A stretch of 64,000 nucleotides of DNA, from contig CM051004.1 in the NCBI GenBank assembly GCA_027704905.1, forward strand, positions 4,679,628-4,743,627. Direction: 5' to 3'. The position numbers were made by a program, and so were the translations under genes. Positions within the stretch are counted from its first letter, which is position 1; every line of letters starts with the position of its first letter. The notes beneath the pieces are model-generated. The model worked only from the letters and a program-made list of their open reading frames with translations. It searched no databases and was not told where the DNA came from. Shown here piece after piece: positions 11,152-22,429 of this stretch. Source of the DNA: Muraenolepis orangiensis (lineage: Eukaryota; Chordata; Actinopteri; Gadiformes; Muraenolepididae).

Positions 11152-14100
11152 TCAAATGACACCCAGGTAGATGTTCATATCCAGTAATATACCACAAGGT
11201 TTCATCAGAGTGAATAGTGAATCAGCTACCAGAGGCACGTCATCCAGCCTCTCAAACGATGGCCTCAGGAGAGACCTGCTGATGACCACCAGCAGCATCA
11301 GGACCACCGCCACGAACAGGATGGCGATGACGGCCACTACGCCTGCACTGAACGCCCCGTCCTCCTCCTCCCCTGCCTCCTCCCCCGCCGTGAGTGGAGG
11401 AGCATCTGAGGAGAACACGAGCACACGATGGTTCTCAGAGAGGCACATGACGGATTGATTAAAGTGGCTGGTGAAGTCGTAGTTCATAGTTTGTACGGAG
11501 ATGTCATAGTTTGTAGGGTGATTTAATAGTTCGTACAGTGATGTCATAGTTTGTACGGAGATGTCATAGTTTGTAGGGTGATTTAATAGTTTGTACAGTG
11601 ATGTCATCGTTTGTACGGTGATGTCATAGTTTGTACGGTGATGTCACAGTTTGTATGGTGATGTCATAGTTTGTACGGCGATGTGATAGTTCATAGGGTG
11701 ATGTCATAGTTTGTACGTTGATGTCATAGTTCATAGGGGGATGTAATAGTTCATAGGATGATGTCATAGTTCATAGGGTGATGTCATAGTTCATAGGGTG
11801 ATGTCATAGTTCCTAGGGTGATGTCATAGTTCCTAGGGTGATGTCATAGTTCGTATGGTGATAGTTTTCATGGTGCAATGGCAGTTTGGGGGTGACCTTA
11901 TACTTTGTACTGTGAGGTCATACTTTGTACTGGGATGTCATACATTTTGCAGTGATGTCAAGGTGCGATCACTTGAAACACAGACCTGTTGCGCTGGAGG
12001 TGGTGTACAGGGTGGTGTCCAGGGTGGTGTCCAAGGTGGTGTCCAAGGTGGTGTTCAGGGTGGTGTCCAGGGTGGTGTCCAGGGTGGTGTCCAGGGTGGT
12101 GTCCAGGGTGGTGTCCAAGGTGGTGTCCAAGGTGGTGTCAAGGGTGGTGTCAAGGGTGGTGCCCAAGGTGGTGTCCAGGGTGGTGTCTAGGGTGGTGTCC
12201 AAGGTGGTGTCTAGGGTGGTGTCAAGGGTGGTGTCCAAGGTGGTGTCCAAGATGGTGTCTAGGGTGATGGTGTCTAGGGTGGTGGTAACTCCGGAGGTCA
12301 GAGGGGACGTCAGGTCACCGGGAACCGTGCCAGTTATCAGGGGGGGAGACGATGTAAGGGGGGAGGAGGTGGGGTCCAGGGGGGGAGACGATGTAAGGGG
12401 GGAGGAGGTGGGGTCCAGGGGGGCAGATGATGTAAGGGGGGAGGAGGTGGGGTTCAGGGGGGGAGATGATGTAAGGGGGGAGGAGGTGGGGTCCAGGGGG
12501 GGGGAGACATTCTGGGTTGTGGAAGTGTCTGAACTCCGAGACGAGAAGGTGGAGAGAGGAGAGGTGAGAGGAAATAGAGGAGATACCTTAGTAATACAGG
12601 TTTTGAATTGCAGTTCATAAGGAAGCTAAATAATGGTGGAACCCTAACATGGCGTTAAGTTTCATCTCTCCCCACATGTGACAAACTTTATATGTTTATC
12701 TCAAGGGGCTTCTATGGGTCACCTAGTTAAGAAACAACAGAACCCTCAAACAACATCGAACTTGCAACACAACCTGACAGTATTAACTAGTTAACTACAT
12801 GGTCAACTACATGGTTAACATCCATCCATCCATCTTCTCCCGCTTATCCGTAATCGGGTCGCGGAGGTAGCAGCTTCAGCAGGGGACTCCAAACTTCCCT
12901 CTCCCTGGCAACATCGACTAGCTCTGACTGGAGGATCCCGAGGCGTTCCCAGGCCAGTGTGGAGATGTAATGGTGGGGTGCCACGTGGGGTGCCCCGTGG
13001 TCTCTTCCCAGTTGGATGTGCCTGGAAAACCTCCCTCGGGAGGCGACCAGGAAGCATCCTTACTAGATGCCTGAACCACCTCAACTGGCTCCTTTCTACG
13101 CGAAGGAGCAGCGGCTCTACTCCGAGTCTCTCACGAGTGACTGAGCTTCTCACCCTATCCCTCAGGGAGATACCAGCCACCCTCCTGAGGAAACAAATTT
13201 TGGTCGCTTGTATTCACGATCTCGTCCTTTCGGTCATTACCCATAGTTCATGACCATAGGTGAGGGTAGGGGCGCAACCCCTATCCAGGAGTTTAGTTCC
13301 AGAGCCAGTGCTGTGCGTAGAGGTAAGCCCCACCAGATCTAATTGGTAGCGCTCCACCTCCCGCACAAGCTCAGGCTCCTTCCCCCCCAGAGAGGTGACA
13401 TTCCACGTCCCCAAAGCCAGTCTCTGTTGGCTGGGTTTGGTCCGTCGAGGCCCCCTGCCTTCACTGCCACCTAACTGGCAGTGCACCCGACCCCAGCGGT
13501 TCTTCCCGTAGGTGGTGGGTCCGCGGGAAGTGGCCACGTTGCTTTTTCGGGCTATGCCCGACCGGGCTCCGTGGCTAACCCGGCCACCAGGCACTCGCTG
13601 ACGGGCCCTCTTTCCGGGCCTGGCTCCGGAAAGGGGCCCCGGGCTTCCTCCGGGCAGGGTATCCTCACTTCTACTTGTTTGTTTGTCCATTAGGGTTTTT
13701 GAACCATTCTTAGTCTGGCCCCTCCCCTGAGACCAATCTGCCATGGGAGACCCTACCAGGAGCACTAGGCTCCAGACAACACAGCTCTCAGGTTCACAGG
13801 GACTCACAAACCTCTCCACCACCATAAGGTGATGGTCCCCGGAGAGGCATGGTTAACGACATGGTTAACGACATGGTTAACGACATGGTTAACGACATGG
13901 TTAACGACATGGTTAACGACATGGTTGAATACATGGTTGAATACATGGTTAACTACATGGTTAACTACAAGGTTAACTACATGGTTAACTACAAGGTTAA
14001 CTACATGGTTAACTACAAGGTTAACTACATGGTTAACTACAAGGTTAACTACATGGTTAACTACATGGTTAACTACATGGTTAACTACAAGGTTAACTAC

Positions 14101-15980
14101 ATGGTTAAATACATGGTTAACTACATGGTTAACTACAAGGTTAACTACATGGTTAACTACATGGTTAAATACATGGTTAACTACATGGTTAAATACATGG
14201 TTAACTACATGGTTAACTACATAGTTAACTACATAGTTAACTACATGGTTAAATACAAGGTTAATTAAAGCTGCGAGCAGCGTTGAACGGGTCTGAGTTA
14301 TGGCAACCGCTTTTCAGGAAAACTCACGATTGTCATATTGAGGTGTCGAGGGCCGGACCGTCGACTGTCATCTGAAGTCTGGTGCCGTTTGGACGATTTT
14401 CCATCGAGTTAAGACAACATTGTGTTCCATGGCGAGGGATCGCGTAGCATGGAGCGAAGGCGAAGTTTGGCGCCAAATCACGGCTACGCCGTGCGAAAGA
14501 AAAAAATTCTGTGGATAACTTTAGGTCGCCCATGTCTCCAGACGCTACCCGACAAATTTGGAGTCTGTCGGATAAAGTCCCTAGGAGGAGTTCGTTAAAG
14601 TGCGGAGGATGAAAAACGCGATAAATCGCGTTTTTTCCGACGCCGAATTCAAAATGCCCGACTTCCTGTACGTAATTTTATTTCCCTCCAAGAGACTTTT
14701 GTTGTTTGTCTCCGCACCCTAGATATGCGTACCGAGTTTCGTTCGTTTACGTGAAAGTTAAAGTGTCGGGGAGTTAACGTTAAAAACGGAAGTGGGCGTG
14801 GCCTACGCAATTTTTGACGCAAAGTTCCGGAAGCAATTACACATCTTAGTTGCGACACTTCTGACGCGCGTGCAAAATTTGGTGAGTTTTCACATATGTT
14901 GCGGGGGTCAAACGTGCGCTAAAATACCGATTTCAACAGGGTCTTCGACGACTTCAGTCTTAGTCTCAGACCCTAACTACATGGTTAACTACATGGTTAA
15001 CTACAAGGTTAACTACATGGTTAACTACATGGTTAACTACAAGGTTAACTACATGGTTAACTACATGGTTAACTACAAGGTTAACTACATGGTTAACTAC
15101 ATGGTTAACTACATGGTTAACTACATGGTTAAATACAAGGTTAACTACATGGTTAACTACATGGTTAACTACATGGTTAACTACATAGTTAACTACATGG
15201 TTAAATACAAGGTTAACTACATGGTTAACTACATGGTTAACTACATGGTTAAATACAAGGTTAACTACATGGTTAAATAGATGGTTAACTACATGGTTAA
15301 CTACATGGTTAAATACAAGGTTAACTACATGGTTAACTACATGGTTAAATACAAGGTTAACTACAAGGTTAACTACATGGTTAACTACAAGGTTAACTAC
15401 ATGGTTAACAACATGGTTAACGGCCTAGTTAACTACATGGTTAACGGCATAGTTAACTACATGGTTAACGGCCTAGTTAACTACATGGTTACGGCATAAA
15501 CAGGTTAACGCTAGTTAACTACATGGTTAAATAGATGGTTAACTACATGGTTAACGGCATAGTTAACTACATGGTTAATGGCATAGTTAACTACATGGTG
15601 AACTTCATGGTGAACTTGACTTCATGGTGACTTGTAAAGCGCTTTGGATAAAAGCATCCATTACCATGTAGTGAACCATGCAGTGAACCATGTAGTGAAC
15701 CATGTAGTGAACCATGTAGTGAACCATGTAGTGAACCATGTAGTGAACCATGCAGTGAACCATGTAGTGAACCATGTAGTGAACCATGTAGTGAACCATG
15801 CAGTGAACCATGTAGTGAACCATGTAGTGAACCATGCAGTGAACCATGCAGTGAACCATGTAGTGAACCATGTAGTGAACCATGTAGTGAACCATGGGTC
15901 ATAATAAAGGTCTTCTTACCACAGGAAGCTCCACTGATCAGGAAGGATAAGAGAAGGAAGAACAGAAATCCACCAGACAT
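11152..15980 (-). CDS. Mucin-like single-pass type I membrane protein, three exons
   Basis: I do not recognise a named gene. Exons are 15980-15920, 12528-11986 and 11405-11152 (stop). All junctions are GT..AG and in phase 1, and the sum is 858 nt, giving 285 residues. Exon 1 encodes a signal peptide (MSGGFLFFLLLSFLISGASC). Exon 2 (543 nt, symmetric) encodes a Thr/Ser/Pro-rich region: about four copies of a 13-residue TSSPLTSSPPLDP repeat, then about 20 copies of LDTT, expected to carry dense O-glycans. Exon 3 encodes an acidic stalk (GEEAGEEEDG), a transmembrane helix (VVAVIAILFVAVVLMLLVVI), a basic stop-transfer segment (SRSLLRPSFERL) and a short tail. It probably sits at the cell surface as a sialomucin. 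The tail could differ if an internal GTAGCT in exon 3 is used as a donor. Intron 1 is 3.4 kb, almost all repeats. The gene lies downstream of cbr4, same strand. Confidence 0.7.
11480..11860. repeat. Minisatellite GTGATGTCATAGTTTGTA in the mucin-like gene intron 2
   Basis: About 20 copies of an 18-bp unit with TTTGTACGG/TTCATAGGG variants. Confidence 0.9.
11999..12275. repeat. Coding 12-bp VNTR (LDTT repeats)
   Basis: The plus strand repeats GGTGGTGTCCAG/A. On the coding minus strand each 12-bp unit reads Leu-Asp-Thr-Thr. The length is a multiple of 3, so copy-number change keeps frame. A second coding array of 39-bp units follows at about 12340-12510. Confidence 0.9.
12825..13815 (-). mobile_element. 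RTE-clade LINE, internally deleted, with (CATC)n end
   Basis: On the minus strand the 5' part reads LALGTWNVTSLGGKEPELV and EVERYQLDLVGLTSTHS, the start of the endonuclease. It jumps near 13270 directly to LTYGHELWVMTERTRS and VEPLLLRVERSQLRWFRHLV, the ORF C-terminus. The 3' end has CATCCATCCATC repeats at 12825, as in fish Rex3/RTE elements. Most of the endonuclease and the entire reverse transcriptase core are missing, so the copy is not autonomous. It lies in intron 1 of the mucin-like gene. Confidence 0.85.
13849..14267. repeat. 12-bp minisatellite ATGGTTAACTAC, block 1
   Basis: About 34 units with ATGG/AAGG/AACGAC variants. It is separated from the second block (14974-15600) by an unrelated 0.7 kb insert. 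Confidence 0.95.
14268..14973. other. Unclassified insert inside the 12-bp array
   Basis: Begins TTAAAGCTGCGAGCAGCGTT and ends near GTCTCAGACCCTAACTAC. It is CpG-rich (many ACGCG and CGCG steps), unlike the surrounding DNA. I see no terminal inverted repeat or coding frame. It is likely an interspersed element of a family I cannot name. Confidence 0.5.
14974..15600. repeat. 12-bp minisatellite ATGGTTAACTAC, block 2
   Basis: About 50 units. Toward the right it degenerates to ATGGTTAACGGC and ends near a SINE tail remnant (GACTTGTAAAGCGCTTTGGA, 15623-15650). Confidence 0.93.
15658..15897. repeat. 12-bp minisatellite CCATGTAGTGAA
   Basis: Twenty units with G/C variation (CCATGCAGTGAA), ending 22 bp from the 5' splice site of exon 1 of the mucin-like gene. 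Confidence 0.95.
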
Positions 15981-16008
15981 CTTTACGGTACACTGATATT
16001 CAGCCTTC

Positions 16009-16009
16009 T

Positions 16010-16062
<53 letters not shown>
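16009..16062. repeat. (CA)n microsatellite
   Basis: About 50 bp of (CA)n just upstream of the mucin-like gene's start codon region. Confidence 0.95.
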
Positions 16063-16065
<3 letters not shown>

Positions 16066-16139
16066 TGTCCTATGAAGCAGGATACAGAGGGAGGTCCTCC
16101 TTCTGTATCCTGCTTCACCTGATAGGTGTGACAGATGTA

Positions 16140-17555
16140 CTGTACTTATAATACAGGTTTACTATAGTACTTATAGTACTAATACTACAGTACTAATACC
16201 TCAGGTTTACTATAGTATTAATACTACAGGTTTACTATACTATTAATACTACAGGTTTACTATAGTACTAATACTACAGGTTTACTATATATTAATACAA
16301 CATATTTTACTGTAGCAGTAGTAGCAATAATACTACATGTTTACTATAGTAGCAGTCGTAGTCGTGGTAATATTAGACCATGTAGACAACGCCCCTGACT
16401 ACCCCTGACCATCTAGACCACGCCCCCTGACTACCCCTGACCATCTAGACCACGCCCCCTGACTACCCCTGACCATCTAGACCACGCCCCCTGACTAGCC
16501 CTGACCATCTAGACCACGCCCCCTGACTACCCCTGACCATCTAGACCACGCCCCCTGACTAGCCCTGACCATCTAGACCACGCCCCCTGACTACCCCTGA
16601 CCATCTAGACCACGCCCCCTGACTACCCCTGACCATCTAGACCACGCCCCCTGACTACCCCTGACCATCTAGACCACGCCCCCTGACTAGCCCTGACCAT
16701 CTAGCCCGCACCCCTGGCTACATTTGACCGTCGAGACCACACCCCCTGACTATTGTTAACCATCTAGACCACGTCTAGACCACCTTTGACCATCTAGACC
16801 ACACCCCTTGACTAGTTGACCATCTAGACCACACCTCCTGGATACCACTAGTAACCTAGACCACGCCCCCTGACTGCCTCTGACCATATAGACCACGCCC
16901 CTGACTACCTGTAACCACCTAGATCACGCCCCCCTACTACATTTAACCATCTAGACCACGCCCCCTACTACATTTAACCATCTAGACCACGCCCCCTACT
17001 ACATTTAACCATCTAGATCACGCCCCCTACTACATTTAACCATCTAGACCACGCCCCCTACTACATTTAACCATCTAGACCACACCCCCTGACTACCTGT
17101 AACCATCTAGACCACGCCCCCTGACTACCTGTAACCATCTAGACCACGCCCCTGACTACCTTTAACCATCTAGACCACGCCCCAACTACCTTTAACCATC
17201 TAGACCACGCCCCCCAACTACCTTTAACCATCTAGACCACACCCCCAACTACCTTTAACCATCTAGACCACGCCCCCCAACTACCTTTAACCATCTAGAC
17301 CACGCCCCCGACTACCTTTAACCATCTAGACCACGCCCCCTGACTACCTTTAACCATCTAGACCACGCCCCCTGACTACCTTTAACCATCTAGACCACGC
17401 CCCCCTGACTACCTTTAACCATCTAGACCACGCCCCCAACTACCTTTAACCATCTAGACCACGCCCCCTGACTACCTTTAACCATCTAGACCAAGCCCCC
17501 TGACTACCTTTAACCATCTAGACCACGCCCCCCAACTACCTTTAACCATCCAGAC
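16140..17555. repeat. Minisatellites between the mucin-like gene and cbr4
   Basis: 16140-16376 repeats TACTATAGTACTAATACTAC-like units. 16377-17555 holds about 40 copies of a roughly 28-30-bp unit, CCATCTAGACCACGCCCCCT plus GACTACC, drifting from CCCCTGA to TTTAA variants. It fills the intergenic gap up to the 3' end of cbr4. Confidence 0.93.
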
Positions 17556-17654
17556 CAGGTGTTAATGAAGGCCTCAGGTCCTACTGACTGTGGTGTTTTG
17601 TCTCCCCCTGGTGGTCCAATCAGGCAACACGTCAACAACTTGTTATATCACATG

Positions 17655-17660
17655 TTTATT
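17655..17660 (-). promoter_or_regulatory. AATAAA polyadenylation signal of cbr4
   Basis: TTTATT on the plus strand, 16 bp past the cbr4 stop codon on the minus strand. It implies a very short 3'UTR. Confidence 0.75.
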
Positions 17661-17675
17661 GCTCATCCTCCTGGT

Positions 17676-19082
17676 CTACATGTTGAGGGATATGCCTCCG
17701 TCTACCAGGAGCGTCTGCCCCGTCACGTAGGGAGACAGGAGGAGGAAGAGGGCCGCCTGCGCCACCTCCTCCACCTCCCCCACCCGACCCAAGGGGATGG
17801 GGGGCAGGGAGGACCACTCCTGCAGCCCTGCAGTCATGTCTGTCCTGATGAAGCCTGGAGGAGGAGAGAGAAGAAGGCATTATATTATACTTTACAACAG
17901 ACAGACAACAAATCTGACAAAGACAGACACACAGAGAAAGGCAGACAGACAGACAGACCGAGAGAAACAGACATCCAGACCGACAGACAGAAAGGTACAG
18001 AAAGACAGACAGACAGACAGGCAGGCAGGCAGGCAAACTGTTAACCAGACTGACAGACAACCAGACTGACAGACAGACAGGTACAGACAAGCATGCAGAC
18101 AGACAGACAGACAGACAGGCAGGTACCTGGGACCAGCATGTTGACTCTAACCCCTCTAGAAGCCACCTCTTTAGCCAGAGAGCGAGTGAAGCCTTCTAGT
18201 CCTGACTTACTGGCGCTGTACACCGACTGACCGGCACGTCCCTTCACACCCACCACTGACCCTGAGGACAGTACAGATACAACATACAACATGTTTATTG
18301 TAACAAGTACATAGGAACGCTTACTCCCATTCCCTCCCGCAGTATACATCTCAAAAACACCATCAAAATATAAATAATATATACAATAAAATGAACAAAA
18401 AAAGAGCAGCAAAGTGAATTAAATTATATGTACATGTTTTTTTTGTCCTAAAACATTTAAAGTGCCAGTAGTGCAGCAGCATCATGAATACAGTAACTGT
18501 GATGAGTCCAGAAAGTATGTAAGTGTAATGTTAATGACAATGTTATGAAAGTCAAAGTGGCAGCACTCCTAGCAGTTCAGTAGGCGCACAGTAGAGATAC
18601 AGTATGTATAGTAGACATAGAGATATGGAAAATATAGAAGATATAGTAGAGATACAGTAGAGATACAGTATGCATAGTAGACATAGAAGATATGGATAAT
18701 ATAGAAGATATAGTAGAGATACAGTATAGATAGAGCTACAGTAGGTTTATTAGACAATACATAGTAGATATTAGATCCAGTAGATATAGAAGATATTGCA
18801 GATCCAGTAGATCCAGTAGATATAGTAGATACAGTACAGTAGATATAGTATATCAAGTATATATAGTACAGTAGATATAGTAGATCCAGTAGATCCAGTA
18901 GATATATTCCAGTAGATCCAGTAGATCTCCATACCTATGTTGAGCAGAGCAGCTCCAGGCGTGTGCATCAGGCCAGGTAGAGCAGCCTTACAGGTCAGCA
19001 TGGAGCCAAGGAGGTTGACCTCTAGGAGAGACCTCATCACAGAGGACGACTGACGGAGGAGGAGGCCGTCCCTACCCCCCCC

Positions 19083-19123
<41 letters not shown>

Positions 19124-20043
19124 ACGCACACACACACACACATTAACATACACACACACACACTAACATACACACATAATGTGTGTGTGTGTCTATGTGT
19201 GTGTGTATGTTAATGTGTGTGTTAACGTGTGTGTTTGTATGTGTTAATGTGTGTGTTTGTGTGTGTGTTAATGTGTGAGTGTGTGTTAATGAGTGTGTGT
19301 GTGTCACCTGTTGACCCCTGCTGAGTTCACCAGGTAACTGATCTTTCCATACGTTTTCCTGATTTTCTCGAATGTCGACTTCACTTCCTGTTCCTGTCCG
19401 ACATCACAACTCAAAGCCACGTGGTCACCTAGGAAACCAGTACTCACTAGTATGAATATTATACACAGTACTCATTAGTATTACTATTATACACAGTTAG
19501 TATTAATATTATACACAGTACTCACTAGTATGAATATTATACACAGTACTCACTAGTATGAATATTATACACAGTACTCATTAGTATTAATATTATACAC
19601 AGTACTCACCAGTATGAGTACACAGTACTCACTATGATACGTAAGTATAATCCTGTAGTATTCACTGGTAGCAGTATAATCCTGTAGTATTCACTGGTAT
19701 CAGTATAATCCTGTAGTATTCACTGGTAGCAGTATAATCCTGTAGTATTCACTGGTATCAGTATAATCCTGTAGTATTCACTGGTATCACTATAATCCTG
19801 TAGTATTCATTATTTTAAGTAAAACCATGAGGATACTGGTGGACAGTTATAGTGGAAGATAAGTCAGGAAGTAAAAGTACTTCTTCCGATGACCTCACCT
19901 CCGTCCAGCGAGGCCACGGCGGCCCGCCCCGCCTCCAGGTCCCGTGAGACCACCACCACCCTGCAGCCTCTGGAGGCCAGCAGCTGGGCCACGGCCCGAC
20001 CGATACCCCGGGACCCGCCGGTCACCACCGCCAGCCGGGACAT
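17676..20043 (-). CDS. cbr4: Carbonyl reductase family member 4 / mitochondrial 3-oxoacyl-ACP reductase beta subunit
   Basis: Coding exons are 20043-19899, 19428-19308, 19071-18935, 18261-18127 and 17854-17676. Phases fit at every GT..AG junction, and 717 nt give 238 residues (human CBR4 has 237). It is a short-chain dehydrogenase. The cofactor motif TGGSRGIG is at residues 8-15, an NSAG motif follows, and the catalytic Ser136-Tyr149-Lys153 set lies in SVVGVKGRAGQSVYSASK. The C-terminus is FLLLSPYVTGQTLLVDGGIS. In mammals CBR4 pairs with HSD17B8 in mitochondrial fatty acid synthesis and also reduces quinones with NADPH. The start ATG gives MSRLAVVTGGSRG, matching the family N-terminus. A splice acceptor (CTCCCCAG) lies 7 bp upstream of it, so an upstream non-coding exon is expected. 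Introns contain LINE 3' ends and CA/GACA repeats. Confidence 0.97.
17935..18125. repeat. (GACA)n-rich repeat in cbr4 intron 4
   Basis: Degenerate GACAGACAGACAG tract lying between exon 5 and exon 4 and touching the 5' splice site of exon 4. Confidence 0.85.
18288..18560 (-). mobile_element. LINE-like 3' end, family unnamed, copy 1
   Basis: Shares TTACTCCCATTCCCTCCCGC and AAGTGCCAGTAGTGCAGCAG with 20352-20690, and in inverse orientation the GGGAGGGAATGGGGAGTAAG tract of 20960-21155. Three copies within 3 kb define one interspersed family, probably a LINE 3'UTR. Confidence 0.65.
18580..18930. repeat. Tandem AGATATAGTAGAGATACAGT repeats
   Basis: Irregular 10-12-bp units (AGATATAGTA, GATCCAGTAG) in cbr4 intron 3, ending directly at the exon 3 donor. 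Confidence 0.85.
19076..19300. repeat. (CA)n then (TG)n inverted microsatellites in cbr4 intron 2
   Basis: (CA)n at 19084-19170 is followed by (TG)n at 19178-19300, so the two arms are complementary and could pair. Confidence 0.9.
19430..19815. repeat. Tandem repeats in cbr4 intron 1
   Basis: Units of about 31-34 bp, TATTATACACAGTACTCACT, then units of about 32 bp, AATCCTGTAGTATTCACTGG. Confidence 0.88.
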
Positions 20044-20089
20044 CAGGAGCCTGGGGAGACACCCAGACCCCCCAGGGTCACAGGAGACC

Positions 20090-20275
20090 AGAGACCCCCG
20101 GGTCAGACCCGACCCCCCGGGTCAGACCAGAGACCCCCGGGGGAGGAGACCAGAGACCCCCGGGTCAGACCAGAGACCCCCGGGGGAGGAGACCAGAGAC
20201 CCCCGGGTCAGACCAGAGACCCCCGGGGGAGGAGACCAGAGACCCCCGGGTCAGACCAGAGACCCCCGGGGGAGG
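20090..20275. repeat. GC-rich minisatellite AGACCCCCGGGTCAGACCAG
   Basis: A unit of about 39 bp with GACCCCCGGGGGAGG palindromic CCCCCGGGGG cores, about four copies, upstream of the cbr4 start codon in the likely 5'UTR intron. Confidence 0.9.
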
Positions 20276-20351
20276 AGGGTCACCCACGTGCTCAACACTG
20301 AATATGGAGCTCTACTCCACCCTGTCGTGTCTCTACTATATTCTGTTAGTT

Positions 20352-20690
20352 GACATCCAACATTCAAGAATTGTATTTGCCATTTTGCAATCTAAGTACA
20401 ATTGATTGTTTACTCCCCATTCCCTCCCGCAGTGTGACATTCTAGAACGCAATACTTAAAAATAACAATAAAGTGATTGATGTATGATATGTTCATGTGT
20501 TATATTGTGCAAAAAGCATTTAAAATCATTTTAAAGTGCCAGTAGTGCAGCAGCATCGTGAATACAGTGCAGTCACTGTGATGGGTCCACAAAGTCCAGC
20601 TGAGTATGACATTGTCATGTTAATGACAATGACTGCCTGTGGAAAAAAACTGTCCTTGAACCTGTATATATCTCTACTATACTATATTGT
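20352..20690 (-). mobile_element. LINE-like 3' end, copy 2
   Basis: Same family as 18288-18560 (shared CCCATTCCCTCCCGCAGT and AGTGCCAGTAGTGCAGCAGC). Confidence 0.65.
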
Positions 20691-20731
20691 ATAGGTTTAA
20701 TATAGTTGTATATAGTTTAATATTAACTTAC

Positions 20732-20810
20732 CTGTCTTTAAAGGTCGTCTGATAACAGAATGATCTCCTAACTAGTGTGGATGCATGGAGGCCGCCATCT
20801 TTCCTGTGTA
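20732..20810 (-). promoter_or_regulatory. cbr4: Likely cbr4 first non-coding exon and core promoter
   Basis: On the minus strand AAGATGGCGGC (a YY1-type start-site motif, about 20793-20803) is followed 60 bp later by a strong 5' splice site, AAAGACAG|GTAAGTTA, with the exon edge at 20732. It would splice to the acceptor at 20050. Inferred from motifs only. Confidence 0.55.
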
Positions 20811-20959
20811 TGTAATTCTACATTCATCCACAGGGGGGCGCAGTTTGACCAGAAAGAAGGGCAGTATATTGTATCATCAGTTTGTGTCGTAATATTGTGT
20901 CATTAGTATAATGTGTTGTAAGTATATCGTGTTGTAAGTATATTGTACCATTAGCATAT

Positions 20960-21155
20960 TGTGTTGTATATTGTGTTTTTTTTTGTGTCTTCTACACGTC
21001 ACTTTGCTGTTTTTTTGTTTATTTTGATTGTATATATTATATTGATGGTATTGTTTTGGAGAGGATACTGTGGGAGGGAATGGGGAGTAAGCATTCTAAT
21101 GTACCTGCTGCAAATGGCCAATCAAAATAAATCTTGTATCTCTGGTCAGTATCAT
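20960..21155 (+). mobile_element. LINE-like 3' end, copy 3, opposite orientation
   Basis: GGGAGGGAATGGGGAGTAAG followed by TGCAAATGGCCAATCAAAAT and AATAAATCTTGTATC is the reverse-complement sense of the two copies inside the cbr4 region. Confidence 0.6.
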
Positions 21156-21159
21156 GTGT

Positions 21160-22035
21160 TTTTTTAGTTTTACTGTTCTAACCCTCCCTAAACCCTCTAA
21201 AGAAAGTCATAGACAGACAGACAGGAGGAGTAATGGACAGACAGACAGGGTGGGGAGGTTCTAGTAAAGAACTCTCCTCTCAGGACACGTCACCCGGATC
21301 CTTCCTCTTAGCGCGTCCTCTCACCACTTCTTACTAGCGTCGCACTAAGTCGACTGTTTGCCCATTAGTTAGTTAGATATTGTTCTATATTTTGCCAACT
21401 TATTGTACTTTAACCTGAGCACTGGTTCAGTTCTTGGAGACTTGTCAGGAACGAAATGCACTTTTTAGCGTCTGCTTTATGACTAATGAAATGAACCCGT
21501 TAAACAAACACCACGATATGTTGACCTCATTTAATCTGTTCAACATTAACTACAAAAGAAGAATCATACAAAAATCAAGTAAGACATCTTGGCATGAGGA
21601 GTCAGTCGGGTGGAGGACAGCAGCTGTGATCATCAGTCTGGTGGACATGGTTAGGAGTAAGAGATGGAGGAGTGAAGGGTGGAGCGTGTGGGTGGTGCAG
21701 GTGCAGATGTTCCAGATGTAGACCCTTCTGTGCGTTTCCCTCCCATCAGTCTTCCAGTCCTCAGGTTCACCCTAAAACAGGAGGCCACGGCACCTCCCTG
21801 CCTCAGTGTGAGGCTGAGTTCGGAGCAGTGTTTAACAGCCTCCTGACCTCCAGACCACATCTCCCATACCTCCTCCTCCAGGAGATGAGGAGTTCCAGCA
21901 GAAGTCAACTTGTACTCACTTCAAGTCAACATGACTCAGTCTGCGTCAAGTAAACAGACTTGAGAACATTTGAGAACATTTTGTGCTTAACGGTTAGTAT
22001 TTTGTTCTTTGCGCTACAAGTAAAATAAGGAATGT
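21160..22035. other. Intergenic, no recognised gene
   Basis: Unique sequence with a short (GACA) patch. An 85-codon minus-strand ORF at 21651-21908 has no homology I recognise, no splice context and overlaps a plus-strand ORF of similar size. Confidence 0.5.
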
Positions 22036-22415
22036 ACATTAGAACCTGCACTGACCGCTGAAACGTCTAGTGATGTCATCACTGGATCTCTAGATCACTG
22101 CAGGTCTAGAACTAAAGTGATGTCATCACTGGATCTCTAGATCACTGCAGGTCTAGAACTAAAGTGATGTCATCACTGGATCTCTAGATCACTGCAGTTC
22201 TAGAACTATAGTGATGTCATCACTGGAGTTCTAGATAACTGCAGCTCTAGAACTATAGTGAAGTCATCACTGGATCTCTAGATCACTGCAGTTCTAGAAC
22301 TATAGTGATGTCATCACTGGATCTCTAGATCACTGCAGTTCTAGAACTATAGTGAAGTCATCACTGGATCTCTAGATCACTGCAGGTCTAGAACTATATT
22401 GAACTATAGTGATGA
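22036..22415. repeat. 48-bp minisatellite with palindromic GTGATGTCATCAC core
   Basis: Seven to eight units combining AGTGATGTCATCACT, GGATCTCTAGATC and ACTGCAGGTCTAGAACT. All three are near-palindromes, so each unit can form small cruciforms. Confidence 0.93.
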
Positions 22416-22429
22416 TCCAGTTCTAGACC

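Noticed and set aside
11925..12620. 231-codon plus-strand ORF rich in RVVSRVV
   Set aside because: It is the antisense shadow of the mucin-like gene's repeat exon, whose splice sites and phases fit the minus strand.
13481..13693. 70-codon plus-strand ORF
   Set aside because: Antisense to the RTE LINE fragment.
16377..17555. CRISPR-like regular repeats
   Set aside because: Contiguous minisatellite with no spacers, in a vertebrate genome.
21651..21908. 85-codon minus-strand ORF as a gene or exon
   Set aside because: No homology recognised, no matching splice phases, overlapping ORF on the other strand.
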